NCBI RefSeq assembly: GCF_000442515.1
Contig: NZ_AQPH01000010.1
Location: forward strand, 1 to 64,000
DNA from: Magnetospirillum fulvum MGU-K5
Lineage (GTDB): Bacteria; Pseudomonadota; Alphaproteobacteria; Rhodospirillales; Magnetospirillaceae
Direction of reading: 5' to 3'
DNA length: 64,000 bases
Of the stretch, positions 1-9,174 are shown in pieces. The translations under genes were made by a program, and so were the position numbers. Below the pieces are notes generated by a model. The model saw only the letters and a list, made by a program, of their open reading frames with translations, ran no database searches and was not told the DNA's origin. Every line of letters starts with the position of its first letter. Within the stretch, counting starts at the first letter, position 1.

Positions 1-750
1 GAAGGTCTGGTTGGCGTCGCCGCCGAAGGCACCAAGGGCGTTGTTGTCGAAGTCAATGCCGAGACCGATTTCGTTGCCCGCAACGAGCAGTTCCAGAGCT
101 TCGTGTCCGCCGTCGCCCAGGTGGCGCTGGCCCAGGGTGATATCGAGGCGGTCCGCACCGCCGCGTTCCCCGGCTCGGACAAGAATGTCGGCGACCAGTT
201 GACCGCTCTGATCGCCACCATCGGCGAGAACATGTCGCTGCGCCGTTCGCTGCGCCTCGAAGTGACCGACGGCGTCGTTGCGTCCTATGTCCACACTGCC
301 GTTGCCCCCGGTCTGGGCAAGATCGGCTGTCTGGTCGCGCTCGAATCGACCGCCGATAAGGCTCGGCTGCTCGAACTGGGCCGTCAGGTGGCGATGCACG
401 TTGCCGCTGCCAACCCGCAGTTCCTTGACCCGACCTCGGTTGACACCACGGCGCTTGATCGCGAGCGCAATGTCCTGACCGAGCAGGCCCAGGCGTCGGG
501 CAAGCCCGCCAATGTCATCGAGAAGATGGTCGAAGGTCGTATCCGCAAGTACTACGAGGAAGTCTGCCTGAGCGAGCAGATCTTCGTAATCGACCAGGAG
601 AACAAGATCTCCAAGCTGCTCGAAATCAAGGGCAAGGAATTCGGTGCGCCGATCCGCCTGGCCGGTTTCGCGCGCTTCGCCCTCGGCGAAGGCATCGAGA
701 AAGAGCAGACCGACTTCGCCGCCGAAGTCGCCGCCCAGCTCGGGCGCTAA
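1..750 (+). CDS. tsf: Elongation factor Ts, 5'-truncated by the window edge
   Basis: This is the nucleotide exchange factor for EF-Tu; it binds EF-Tu-GDP in the cytoplasm and drives GDP release. The frame is open from base 1. It shows the EF-Ts core motif ([14 protein letters not shown] around codons 19-32) and then the dimerisation and C-terminal modules, ending [20 protein letters not shown]. The N-terminal UBA-like domain and the start codon lie before the window. It is the first visible gene of a + strand operon, and tsf followed by pyrH is the usual bacterial order (normally rpsB-tsf-pyrH-frr). Identification is secure; only the start is missing. Confidence 0.97.
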   Translation, partial: EGLVGVAAEGTKGVVVEVNAETDFVARNEQFQSFVSAVAQVALAQGDIEAVRTAAFPGSDKNVGDQLTALIATIGENMSLRRSLRLEVTDGVVASYVHTAVAPGLGKIGCLVALESTADKARLLELGRQVAMHVAAANPQFLDPTSVDTTALDRERNVLTEQAQASGKPANVIEKMVEGRIRKYYEEVCLSEQIFVIDQENKISKLLEIKGKEFGAPIRLAGFARFALGEGIEKEQTDFAAEVAAQLGR

Positions 751-767
751 CGCTCCTATCCGGTAAG

Positions 768-794
768 GGCCGCCCCTCTCCAGGAGGGGTGGCC
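768..794 (+). terminator. Strong GC hairpin between tsf and pyrH
   Basis: An 11-bp stem (GGCC, one G-T wobble, then CCCCTC paired with GAGGGG) closes a 5-nt loop, 18 bases after the tsf stop. No T-run follows, so it may be an attenuator, an mRNA-stability element or a Rho-assisted terminator rather than an efficient intrinsic terminator. The 171-bp tsf-pyrH gap is the longest in this operon, consistent with a control point. Confidence 0.5.
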
Positions 795-921
795 CCGTCC
801 GTGACAACAGGCGCGACAGGCTGGCTGAATAGTGTATGATCGCCGCCGCTCGGTCCTGTGTAAAAACCCACAGCCGACCGCGCTTCCCGGCCTTTGCGCC
901 ACCAAGCCCCAAAGGGAGCCT

Positions 922-1644
922 ATGGCCAGCAACGCTCAGTACCGACGCGTTCTTCTCAAAATTTCCGGCGAAGGCCTGATGGGATCGAAAGAGTATGGGC
1001 TTGATCCCGTCACTCTTGATCGGGTCGCAGGCGAAGTGCGATCGGTCCGCGATCTCGGCGTCGAAGTCTGTGTGGTTATCGGCGGCGGCAACATCTTCCG
1101 TGGCGTATCCGGCGCTTCGACCGGCATGGAGCGGGCTGCGGCCGACAATGTCGGCATGCTGGCGACCGTGATCAATGCCTTGTCGTTGCAGAATGCGCTG
1201 GAGAAGCACGGGGTCGAGACCCGGGTTCAGTCGGCGATCGTGATGCCGACGGTCTGCGAGTCGTTCATTCGCCGTCGCGCCATTCGTCACCTCGAAAAGG
1301 GGCGGGTGGTGATCTTCGCCGCCGGGACCGGCAATCCGTTCTTCACCACCGATACCGCCGCCGCCCTGCGCGGGGTCGAGATGGGCTGCGATGCCCTTCT
1401 GAAGGCCACCCAGGTTGATGGCGTCTATTCCGCTGATCCCAAAAAGGTCAAGGATGCGGTCCGTTACGATCGCCTGACCTTCAATGAGGTTCTGAGCCGC
1501 GATCTGGCGGTGATGGATACGTCGGCAATCGCGCTCTGTCGCGAAAACCGGATGCCCATCGTCGTGTTCGACCTGCACCGTCCGGGCGCTTTCGCTCAGG
1601 TGGTCACGGGTTGCGGACTCTTCACAACTATCGCGAACGATTAG
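922..1644 (+). CDS. pyrH: UMP kinase
   Basis: It phosphorylates UMP to UDP with ATP in pyrimidine nucleotide synthesis; the bacterial enzyme is a hexamer of the amino-acid-kinase fold. The 240-residue product has the N-terminal KISGE phosphate-binding loop (residues 13-17), the GGGNIFRG loop and the [13 protein letters not shown] motif typical of PyrH. ATG 922 is chosen because AAAGGGA lies just upstream and the protein then starts at the family's usual place; an in-frame upstream ATG at 832 would add 30 unrelated residues. It sits between tsf and frr, the conserved order. The frr GTG follows 15 bp after its stop, indicating co-transcription. Confidence 0.97.
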   Translation: MASNAQYRRVLLKISGEGLMGSKEYGLDPVTLDRVAGEVRSVRDLGVEVCVVIGGGNIFRGVSGASTGMERAAADNVGMLATVINALSLQNALEKHGVETRVQSAIVMPTVCESFIRRRAIRHLEKGRVVIFAAGTGNPFFTTDTAAALRGVEMGCDALLKATQVDGVYSADPKKVKDAVRYDRLTFNEVLSRDLAVMDTSAIALCRENRMPIVVFDLHRPGAFAQVVTGCGLFTTIAND

Positions 1645-1659
1645 AAAAGGGGTTCGATC

Positions 1660-2232
1660 GTGTCTGTTTCGACCACCTGGAGCGATCTCAGGAAGGATAT
1701 CGTTCGGCGCATGGACAGCGCCGTCGAGGTTCTTAAGAAAGAATTTTCCGGCCTGCGTTCCGGTCGTGCCTCGGTTAATCTGCTTGATCCCGTCGTGGTC
1801 GAGGCCTATGGCCAGACCATGCCGCTGTCGCAATGCGGGACCGTCGGCGTGCCCGAACCCCGGATGCTGACGGTTCAGGTGTGGGACAAGGGACAGGTCA
1901 AGGCCGTTGAGAAGGCTATCGCCAATGCCGGTCTCGGCCTCAATCCGCAGGCCGACGGACAATTGATCCGGGTGCCGATCCCGCCGCTGAACGAAGAGCG
2001 TCGCAAGGAATTGCAGAAAGTCGCCGGCAAGTATGCCGAGGCGGCCCGCGTTTCCGTGCGCAACGTCCGTCGCGACGGTATGGACTCGCTGAAGAAGATG
2101 GAAAAGGATGGCCATCTTTCCGAAGACGAGATCAAGAAGCACGAAAAGGAAGTCCAGGTTGTCACTGACGAGATGATCAAGAAGATCGACGAGTTGCTGA
2201 CGAGTAAGGAAAAAGAGATCATTCAGGTCTGA
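1660..2232 (+). CDS. frr: Ribosome recycling factor
   Basis: RRF, with EF-G, splits post-termination ribosomes. The 190-residue product has the standard length and features: [14 protein letters not shown] in the N-terminal helix, [13 protein letters not shown] in the small domain, the [12 protein letters not shown] motif and a long charged C-terminal helix. The start is GTG 1660, preceded by AAAAGGGG. It lies directly downstream of pyrH and 5 bp before uppS, so it belongs to the same operon. Confidence 0.97.
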   Translation: MSVSTTWSDLRKDIVRRMDSAVEVLKKEFSGLRSGRASVNLLDPVVVEAYGQTMPLSQCGTVGVPEPRMLTVQVWDKGQVKAVEKAIANAGLGLNPQADGQLIRVPIPPLNEERRKELQKVAGKYAEAARVSVRNVRRDGMDSLKKMEKDGHLSEDEIKKHEKEVQVVTDEMIKKIDELLTSKEKEIIQV

Positions 2233-2237
2233 TCCCA

Positions 2238-2969
2238 ATGGAAACCTCGCCCCAAGCCGCCGAGCTGCCACCACCACCGGCCCATGTCGCCATCATCATG
2301 GACGGCAATGGGCGTTGGGCGCGCTCGCGGGGGCTGCCTCGAACCGCTGGACATAAACGCGGGGCGGAATCCGTCCGCCGCACGGTCGAGGCAGCACGGG
2401 AGATGGGGGTCTCCTATCTGACTCTGTATGGGTTTTCTTCTGAGAATTGGAAGCGTCCGGCCGGCGAAATCGCCGATCTGATGGGGCTGTTGCGCCTTTA
2501 TCTGCGCAATGAGGTTGCCAATCTGCATAAGAATGGCATCCGCCTCAAAGTGATCGGCGAACGCTCGCGGCTCGGACCCGATATCGTCCGCCTGATCGAA
2601 GACGCCGAGGCCCGGACCGAATCCAACGTCGCGCTGACGCTGGTTCTCGCTCTTTCCTATGGCGGGCGGCAGGAAATCGTCGAAGCGATGCGTTCCGTCG
2701 CCCGGTCGGTTGCCGCCGGGGCTCTGTCCCCGGATGGCGTCGATGAGACGATTGTCGGGTCTCATCTTTTCACCTCGGGCATCCCTGATCCCGACCTGAT
2801 CATCCGCACCAGTGGCGAAAAACGGATCAGTAACTTCCTGCTGTGGCAGGGAGCCTATGCCGAACTGGTGTTCATCGAGACCCTTTGGCCGGATTTCGGA
2901 CGCGCTGAACTGGAAACCGCCTTGCGCGACTTCCAGCAGCGCGACCGCCGCTTCGGCGGGGCGAGGTAA
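2238..2969 (+). CDS. uppS: Isoprenyl (undecaprenyl) diphosphate synthase
   Basis: This cis-prenyltransferase condenses isopentenyl-PP onto farnesyl-PP to make the C55 carrier for peptidoglycan and O-antigen precursors. Of 243 residues, the N-terminal MDGNGRWA motif carries the catalytic Asp (residue 22), followed by HKRGAE, YGFSSENW and the C-terminal RTSGE(K)R(I)SNFLLWQ signature. The first ~14 residues are proline-rich and variable. It starts 5 bp after frr and is followed 9 bp later by cdsA, linking lipid carrier synthesis with phospholipid synthesis. Confidence 0.96.
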   Translation: METSPQAAELPPPPAHVAIIMDGNGRWARSRGLPRTAGHKRGAESVRRTVEAAREMGVSYLTLYGFSSENWKRPAGEIADLMGLLRLYLRNEVANLHKNGIRLKVIGERSRLGPDIVRLIEDAEARTESNVALTLVLALSYGGRQEIVEAMRSVARSVAAGALSPDGVDETIVGSHLFTSGIPDPDLIIRTSGEKRISNFLLWQGAYAELVFIETLWPDFGRAELETALRDFQQRDRRFGGAR

Positions 2970-2978
2970 GTTGTTCAA

Positions 2979-3767
2979 GTGCTGAAAACACGCGCCCTAT
3001 CCGCCCTGGCTCTGGCTCCGCCAGCCCTGTTCGCCGCCTGGTACGGTGGTTATCCCTTTGCCCTGATGGTTGCGATCGCCGCAGCGCTGATGTGCTGGGA
3101 ATGGCACCGCATCACCTGTGGCGGTTACGGCTACGCCGCGCGCTCCGCTGCGTTTCTGTGCTTTACCGCCTCGCTGCTGGCGGTGACGGCACCGCACGCA
3201 GCGCTTTATATGGTGGCCGGGGCCTTTGTGGTTTCGGCTCTGCTGGTTTGCCCGGTTCCCGGCCGCCGGGTCTGGTCGGGGTTGGGGGCGCTTTATATCG
3301 GTCTGCCGTGTCTGGCCTTGGTCTGGCTGCGTGGCGATCCGGAATACGGCGCGGCGACGGTCTGGTGGCTTCTCCTGGTCGTCTGGGCCACCGATATCGG
3401 TGCCTATGCCTTCGGTCGCCTGATCGGCGGTCCGTTGCTGATGCCGCGGGTGAGCCCCAAGAAGACCTGGGCGGGTCTGCTGGGGGGGATGCTCTGCGCG
3501 GCCTTGGTTGGCGTCGCCGTCGCCTGGACCGAGCAGCTTGCCGGGCTGGCCTGGGTTGGCTTTGTCAGCGCACTTCTCGCTGTGGTGGCGCAGGCGGGCG
3601 ATCTGTTGGAATCCTGGGTCAAGCGGCGCTGGGGCGTCAAAGATTCAAGCAACATCATTCCCGGCCATGGCGGGGTCCTCGACCGCGTCGATGGCCTTTT
3701 GACTGCGGCAATCGTGGTGGCGGCGTTGACCTTCGCCACGGGCAAAGCGGTCCTGATCTGGCAGTAA
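2979..3767 (+). CDS. cdsA: Phosphatidate cytidylyltransferase
   Basis: An integral membrane enzyme making CDP-diacylglycerol from phosphatidate and CTP, the branch point to all phospholipids. The 262-residue product has about seven hydrophobic segments and the family signature near the C-terminus (SWVKRRWGVKDSSNIIPGHGG, then LDRVDG). The start is GTG 2979, 9 bp after uppS. The uppS-cdsA-dxr-rseP order is widespread in proteobacteria, so operon membership is well supported. Confidence 0.95.
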   Translation: MLKTRALSALALAPPALFAAWYGGYPFALMVAIAAALMCWEWHRITCGGYGYAARSAAFLCFTASLLAVTAPHAALYMVAGAFVVSALLVCPVPGRRVWSGLGALYIGLPCLALVWLRGDPEYGAATVWWLLLVVWATDIGAYAFGRLIGGPLLMPRVSPKKTWAGLLGGMLCAALVGVAVAWTEQLAGLAWVGFVSALLAVVAQAGDLLESWVKRRWGVKDSSNIIPGHGGVLDRVDGLLTAAIVVAALTFATGKAVLIWQ

Positions 3768-3790
3768 GCTGAAGAGTGAGTGGGGGGGTT

Positions 3791-4951
3791 ATGAGCGCAA
3801 GGCGTGGGGTTACGATTCTCGGCTCGACCGGTTCGATCGGCTGTAACACCGTCGAATTGGTCGAGGCTAGCCCTGACCTTTACCGGGTCGAGGCGCTGGT
3901 AGCCAATTCCCGGGTCGATATCCTTGCCGATCAGGCGCGCCGTCTCAAGGCACGTCTGGCCGTCGTTGCCGATGAAACCGCCTATCCTGCCCTGAAGGAC
4001 GCTTTGGCCGGCACAGGGATCGAGGTTGCCGCCGGGGCCGCCGCCGTCGCCGATGCCGCCGATCTTCCCGCCGATTGGGTGATGGCGTCGATCGTCGGTG
4101 CCGCCGGTCTGGCTCCGACCCTCCGGGCGATCCGCCGCGGTGCCACCGTCGGCCTCGCCAACAAGGAAGTGCTGGTCTGTGCCGGGCAGTTGATGATGGC
4201 CGAGGTGAAGACCCACGGTGCAACCCTGCTGCCGGTCGATTCCGAACATTCGGCGATCTTCCAGGTTCTCGACGTCAAGCAGCACGATCAGGTTGAAAAG
4301 ATCATCCTGACCGCCTCGGGCGGGCCGTTCCGCGGCAAGACCCGTGAATTCATGTCCTCGGTCACGCCTGAGCAGGCGGTCGCCCATCCTAATTGGTCGA
4401 TGGGAGCGAAGATCTCGGTCGATTCCGCCAGCATGTTCAACAAAGGGCTGGAACTGATTGAGGCGTATCATCTTTTCAACATGCCTGAAGAGAAGATCGA
4501 CATCGTCGTCCATCCCCAGTCGGTGATCCATTCGCTGGTCGCTTATACCGATGGTTCGGTTCTGGCGCAGTTGGGGTCGCCCGACATGCGTACCCCGATC
4601 GCCTATGCGCTGGGCTGGCCCAATCGCATTCCGGCTCCGGTCCCCCGCCTTGATCTGGCGTCGATCGGAACCCTGAAGTTCGAAGCCCCGGATCAAACGC
4701 TGTTCCCGTCGTTGCGTCTGGCCCGCGAGGCCCTGCGCGCCGGTGGATCGGTTGCCGCCGTGCTGAACGCCGCTAATGAAGTGTCGGTTGCCGCCTTCCT
4801 GGCGCGTAAGATCGGTTTTCTTGACATCGCCCGCGTGGTCGAGCGCACCATTGAAGGTGTTAACCACCGCGAGCTTCTTTCGATCGACGACGTTCTGGCC
4901 CAGGATCAGGTGGCGCGGCGCTTTGCCGAGTCGGTGATCGGGCGCCTTTAA
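3791..4951 (+). CDS. dxr: 1-deoxy-D-xylulose 5-phosphate reductoisomerase
   Basis: It converts DXP to MEP with NADPH, the committed step of the MEP isoprenoid pathway, and so feeds UppS and hopanoid synthesis encoded nearby. The 386-residue product shows the NADPH-binding GSTGSIG motif right at the N-terminus, the NKE segment, the DSEHSAIFQ metal/substrate motif, the ASGGPFR loop and the NAANE(V) helix. ATG 3791 is preferred because a G-rich ribosome site (GTGGGGGGGTT) lies just before it; GTG 3776 would add five residues. Confidence 0.96.
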   Translation: MSARRGVTILGSTGSIGCNTVELVEASPDLYRVEALVANSRVDILADQARRLKARLAVVADETAYPALKDALAGTGIEVAAGAAAVADAADLPADWVMASIVGAAGLAPTLRAIRRGATVGLANKEVLVCAGQLMMAEVKTHGATLLPVDSEHSAIFQVLDVKQHDQVEKIILTASGGPFRGKTREFMSSVTPEQAVAHPNWSMGAKISVDSASMFNKGLELIEAYHLFNMPEEKIDIVVHPQSVIHSLVAYTDGSVLAQLGSPDMRTPIAYALGWPNRIPAPVPRLDLASIGTLKFEAPDQTLFPSLRLAREALRAGGSVAAVLNAANEVSVAAFLARKIGFLDIARVVERTIEGVNHRELLSIDDVLAQDQVARRFAESVIGRL

Positions 4952-4966
4952 CCGGTTCGGAGCCTC

Positions 4967-6124
4967 ATGGACCTGTCTCTTCTGCTCTCCAACGTCCTTC
5001 ATGGCGTGTGGTATTACGTGGTGATCTTCCTGGTCATCATCACCGTGGTTGTGTTCGTCCACGAACTCGGACACTTCCTGATCGCCCGCGCCAACGGGGT
5101 CAAGGTCGAGGTGTTCTCGATCGGCTTTGGCCCGGAAGTGTGGGGGCGGACCACTTCGGCCGGGACGCGCTGGCGGATCGCTCTGATCCCGCTCGGCGGC
5201 TACGTCAAGTTCTATGGCGATGCCGACGCCGCGTCGGCGACCCAGAGCGACCAGCCGATGAGCGACGAAGAGAAATCCTGGTCGTTCCAGCACAAGCGGG
5301 TGGGGCAGCGTGCCGCGATCGTTGTCGCGGGTCCTGCGGCTAATTTTGTGTTCGCGATTCTGGGCTTGGCCGGGCTGTTCATGGTCCTGGGGCAGCCGGT
5401 GACCGAGCCGGTGATCGGCGGGATTTATCCCGGCACCGCCGCCGAAGAAGTCGGACTGAAGACCGGCGACCGCATCCTGGCAATCAACGGCCGCTCGGTC
5501 GATCGCTTCCAGGATATCCAGCGAGTGGTCCGCCTTGAGATCGAACGTCCGCTGGAGATGACGATCAAACGGGGCGATGAGACCTTCACGATCCAGGCCC
5601 AGCCCCGGATTGATACGCGCAAGGGCCTGTTCGGCGATTTGGAGAAGGTGCCGGTCCTCGGTGTGTCTGCTGATCCGGCCAGCACCCGGATCATTCATCA
5701 CGGCCCGGTATCGGCCCTGGGTGAGTCACTGGCCGAAACCGGCAGCATGATCCGCTCGACCTTCGTCGGCATCGGTCAGATGATTAGCGGAACCCGCAAT
5801 TCAGACGAACTGGGCGGTCCGATCCGCATTGCCAAAGGAGCGGGTGAAGCGGCGCAACTGGGTATCAGCAGCGTTATTTATTACACGATCCTGTTGTCCT
5901 TGAATCTTGGGTTGATCAATCTTTTCCCAATCCCGGTCCTCGATGGCGGGCACCTTCTCTTTTATGCCTTCGAAGCGATCCTTGGCCGCCCCCTGGGGGA
6001 AAAGGCACAAGAATTTGGTTTTCGAATTGGGCTGTTTCTGGTATTGGCGTTGATGGTCTTCGCGACTAGAAACGATATCGTGGCCCTGCCGGTCTGGGAC
6101 GCTGTGGTACGCATGTTCTCGTGA
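4967..6124 (+). CDS. rseP: Site-2 intramembrane zinc metalloprotease RseP
   Basis: An inner-membrane S2P protease that cleaves anti-sigma factors and remnant signal peptides. The 385-residue product has a first transmembrane helix carrying HELGH (residues 32-36, zinc ligands plus catalytic Glu), one clear PDZ domain at about residues 125-205, and a C-terminal membrane motif NLFPIPVLDGGH containing the third zinc ligand Asp. It sits between dxr and bamA, its conserved position, where it links envelope stress signalling with outer-membrane assembly. Confidence 0.95.
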   Translation: MDLSLLLSNVLHGVWYYVVIFLVIITVVVFVHELGHFLIARANGVKVEVFSIGFGPEVWGRTTSAGTRWRIALIPLGGYVKFYGDADAASATQSDQPMSDEEKSWSFQHKRVGQRAAIVVAGPAANFVFAILGLAGLFMVLGQPVTEPVIGGIYPGTAAEEVGLKTGDRILAINGRSVDRFQDIQRVVRLEIERPLEMTIKRGDETFTIQAQPRIDTRKGLFGDLEKVPVLGVSADPASTRIIHHGPVSALGESLAETGSMIRSTFVGIGQMISGTRNSDELGGPIRIAKGAGEAAQLGISSVIYYTILLSLNLGLINLFPIPVLDGGHLLFYAFEAILGRPLGEKAQEFGFRIGLFLVLALMVFATRNDIVALPVWDAVVRMFS

Positions 6125-6167
6125 CCCTGGACCGGGTTGGTACACTGGGCTGACGTGGGGGGACCCG

Positions 6168-8435
6168 ATGCGATTCTTGCAGTGGACCGGTCTGGCAGCA
6201 GGTCTTTTGGCTGTCTCGACCGCCGCCTGGGCGCAGGATGCCGGACGTGTGCGTTCCGTTATCGTCCAGGGTACCCAACGTATCGAAGCCGATACCGTCA
6301 AATCCTATATGACGATCACCGAGGGTGACCTGTTCGACACCGAACGGGTCAACCGCTCGCTGAAGGCTCTGTTCAATACAGGTCTGTTCGCCGACGTCGC
6401 GATCCGGCGCGAAGGAGATCAGTTGGTGGTGCGGGTTGTAGAAAACCCGATCATCAACCGCATCGCCTTCGAGGGAAACCGCAAGATCAAGGAAGAGCAG
6501 CTTTCATCGGAAGCCCAGTTAAAGCCGCGAACGGTTTATACCCGGTCCAAGGTTCAGTCCGACGTTAAGCGCATCCTCGATCTGTACCGCCGCAATGGCC
6601 GGTTTGCCGCTACGGTTGAGCCCAAGATCATTCAGCTTGAACAGAACCGCGTCGATCTGGTCTATGAAATCGTCGAAGGTGATCCGACTTATGTCCGCCG
6701 GATTTCCTTCGTCGGCAACCGTCGTTACGATGAAACCAAGCTGCGCGAAACCCTTCAGACGAAGGAAGAGCGCTGGTATCGCTTCCTCACCACCGACGAC
6801 ACCTACGATCCCGATCGGGTCACCTATGACCGCGAATTGCTGCGGCGGTTTTATCTGAAGCACGGCTTCGCCGATTTCCGGGTGGCATCGGCGATTGCCG
6901 AATTGACGCCTAATCGCGAAGGCTTCTTCATCACCTACACGATTGAAGAAGGGGAGCGTTACAAGTTCGGCAAATCGACGATCAATGCCGGTTTGCGCGA
7001 TCTGAAGCCCGAAGAACTTGAGCCGATCATCGTCAGTCGCGAGGGCGATTGGTACAATGCCGATCAGGTCGAGGATATCGTCCAGAAACTGACCGATGCG
7101 GTCGGAACCAAAGGCTATGCCTTCGTCGATATCCGCCCGCAGATCAACCGCAATCGCGAGACCAAGGTCATTGATGTCACCTATGACATCCAGGAGGGAC
7201 CACGGGTCTTCGTCGAGCGGATCGACATCACCGGAAACGTCCGGACCCTCGACAAGGTCATCCGGCGCGAATTCAGGCTGGTTGAAGGCGATGCCTTCAA
7301 CACCGCGAAGTTGCGGCGGTCGCGCCAGCGTTTGAAAGACCTCAACTTCTTCGAGAAGGCCGAGGTGACCAATGTGCCGTCCGAAACGGCACCCGACCGG
7401 ACGGTCATCAAGGTCGAGGTTCAGGAGAAATCGACCGGCGAGTTGAGCTTTGGCGTGGGTTGGTCGAGCCAGATCGGTCCGATGATTGAGGCCTCGATCC
7501 GCGAACGCAACCTGCTTGGTCGGGGCCAGGACGTCGTGTTGTCCTCGACGCTGGCCAGCAAGCGGACCCAGTTGAACTTCTCCTTCACTGAACCGTATTT
7601 CCTCGATCGCGAGATCGCGGCGGGCTTTGATGCCTTCGCGATTACCCGCGATCTCAGCAATTACAGTTCCTATGATTCCGAGACGATCGGCGGCAGCCTG
7701 CGTCTGGGCTATCAGATCACCGATCCTTTGCGTCAGGACTGGAAATACACCCTGAAGCAGGACAAGGTGTCGAACGTCACCAGCACCTCACGCTATATCC
7801 TGGATCAGGTGGGGTCGCGGGTGACCTCGTCGATCACCACCGGCTTAACCTACGACAAGCGTGACAGCCGGATCGAACCGGGCGAAGGCTATTTCGTTCG
7901 AGTTGCAGCGGAAGGCGCAGGCCTTGGTGGTGATATCCATTTCGTTCGTGGAACGTTGTCCGGCGGTCAGTACTTCACCCTCGACGATCAGGTTGTTCTG
8001 GGCCTGACGACCAGCAATGGCTACATCGTCGGGTTGGGCGAGCGCGTTCACATTACCGATCGTTTCTTCGTCGGCGGGGATACCCTTCGCGGCTTCGAGA
8101 CGGCGGGTATCGGTCCTCGCGATATTGCCACCGACGATTCGCTGGGGGGTGTCTGGATGTTGACTGGGTCGGCCCAGGTTCGCTTCCCCATCGGTCTGCC
8201 CGACGAGTTCGGTGTTTCCGGTCAGGTCTTCACCGATGCCGGTACGGTCGGTTCGTCCGATATCGAAGATTCGACAGGGGTACGCCAAAGCAGTTCGTTG
8301 CGCCTGTCGAGCGGCGTCGGCGTGTCGTGGAAGTCGCCGATGGGACCGGTTTCTCTCGATATCGGTGTGCCTCTGTTAAAAGAGAGCTATGACAAGACGG
8401 AATTGCTGAAATTCAACTTCGGCACCAAGTTCTGA
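6168..8435 (+). CDS. bamA: Outer membrane protein assembly factor BamA
   Basis: The essential Omp85 protein that folds beta-barrels into the outer membrane. The 755-residue precursor begins with a signal peptide cleaved near AWA-QDA (about residue 22), followed by five POTRA domains (about 24-345) and a 16-strand barrel that ends in a C-terminal Phe (KFNFGTKF), the BAM recognition signature. The barrel includes the VRGF-like loop motif (LRGFETAGIGPRD). It starts 43 bp after rseP and is followed by skp and the lpx genes, the classic outer-membrane biogenesis cluster. Confidence 0.96.
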   Translation: MRFLQWTGLAAGLLAVSTAAWAQDAGRVRSVIVQGTQRIEADTVKSYMTITEGDLFDTERVNRSLKALFNTGLFADVAIRREGDQLVVRVVENPIINRIAFEGNRKIKEEQLSSEAQLKPRTVYTRSKVQSDVKRILDLYRRNGRFAATVEPKIIQLEQNRVDLVYEIVEGDPTYVRRISFVGNRRYDETKLRETLQTKEERWYRFLTTDDTYDPDRVTYDRELLRRFYLKHGFADFRVASAIAELTPNREGFFITYTIEEGERYKFGKSTINAGLRDLKPEELEPIIVSREGDWYNADQVEDIVQKLTDAVGTKGYAFVDIRPQINRNRETKVIDVTYDIQEGPRVFVERIDITGNVRTLDKVIRREFRLVEGDAFNTAKLRRSRQRLKDLNFFEKAEVTNVPSETAPDRTVIKVEVQEKSTGELSFGVGWSSQIGPMIEASIRERNLLGRGQDVVLSSTLASKRTQLNFSFTEPYFLDREIAAGFDAFAITRDLSNYSSYDSETIGGSLRLGYQITDPLRQDWKYTLKQDKVSNVTSTSRYILDQVGSRVTSSITTGLTYDKRDSRIEPGEGYFVRVAAEGAGLGGDIHFVRGTLSGGQYFTLDDQVVLGLTTSNGYIVGLGERVHITDRFFVGGDTLRGFETAGIGPRDIATDDSLGGVWMLTGSAQVRFPIGLPDEFGVSGQVFTDAGTVGSSDIEDSTGVRQSSSLRLSSGVGVSWKSPMGPVSLDIGVPLLKESYDKTELLKFNFGTKF

Positions 8436-8502
8436 CCCCGCAGGGAAGGCTCCTCCGCAACATTGGAATGGAGCGGGGCGTCTCGAAAGGGGTTTGACAC
8501 GG

Positions 8503-9168
8503 ATGAGTATGAGCAGAGGGCGAGGATCAATGGGGGGCTTGTCCAGGCTTGGCCGGGCCAGACACTGGGTGAGCTGTTGTGGGATGGTGGTTGCTTTGGC
8601 CATGGCCGCTTCCGTGGTCAGCGCTGCCGACGCTCCGGCGGCCAAGAAAGCCGCCGCAGCCCCCGCCACCATCATCATTGTTGTTGACGTCCAGCAGGCC
8701 CAACGGGACTCCCAGGCCGGAAAGGCCCTGATCACTCAGCGCGATCATTACCAGCAGAGCTTCCAGAACGATTTCAATTCGGCGCGCCAGCGTCTTCAGG
8801 TCAGCGATCAGGATCTGGCCCGGCAGAAGGGAACGATGTCCCAGGAAGCCTATGACCAGAAGGTCAAGGACCTGGAGCAACAGGTCGTCGCCTTTCAGCG
8901 GCGAACCCAGATGGCGGTTCGGGCGCTGGAGAAATCGACTGACACGGCCGCCACCGAACTGATGAACGTCATTTTGAGCATCACTGGGGAAATCGCGGGC
9001 GAGATGGGGGCAACCCTGGTTCTGCCCAAGCAGCAAGTCGTCCTGCATGAACCCAGCATGGACGTGACCAGTCTCGTGATCGAGCGGGTTAATCGTCGGC
9101 TGCCGACTGTTTCTTTTCCTGTACCGGTGGTCGAGGATACGCCGCCGGCCAAACCCGGTAGAAAGTAG
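8503..9168 (+). CDS. skp: OmpH/Skp family periplasmic chaperone
   Basis: Skp trimers hold unfolded outer-membrane proteins in the periplasm and deliver them to BamA. The 221-residue product has a long basic n-region, a hydrophobic signal segment ending ASVVSA-AD, an Ala/Lys-rich linker, the VVDVQQAQRDSQAGKAL opening strand and a charged coiled-coil of about 100 residues (two tentacle helices). ATG 8503 is chosen for its AAAGGGG ribosome site; TTG 8494 overlaps that site. Sequence conservation in this family is low, so the call rests on fold pattern plus position between bamA and lpxD. Confidence 0.88.
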   Translation: MSMSRGRGSMGGLSRLGRARHWVSCCGMVVALAMAASVVSAADAPAAKKAAAAPATIIIVVDVQQAQRDSQAGKALITQRDHYQQSFQNDFNSARQRLQVSDQDLARQKGTMSQEAYDQKVKDLEQQVVAFQRRTQMAVRALEKSTDTAATELMNVILSITGEIAGEMGATLVLPKQQVVLHEPSMDVTSLVIERVNRRLPTVSFPVPVVEDTPPAKPGRK

Positions 9169-9174
9169 AGAGCC

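Noticed and set aside
3404-5701. A 765-codon open frame on the - strand across cdsA, dxr and rseP
   Set aside because: It is the antisense shadow of three secure genes at high GC; the translation is rich in Arg, His, Asp and Gly with no domain and no ribosome site.
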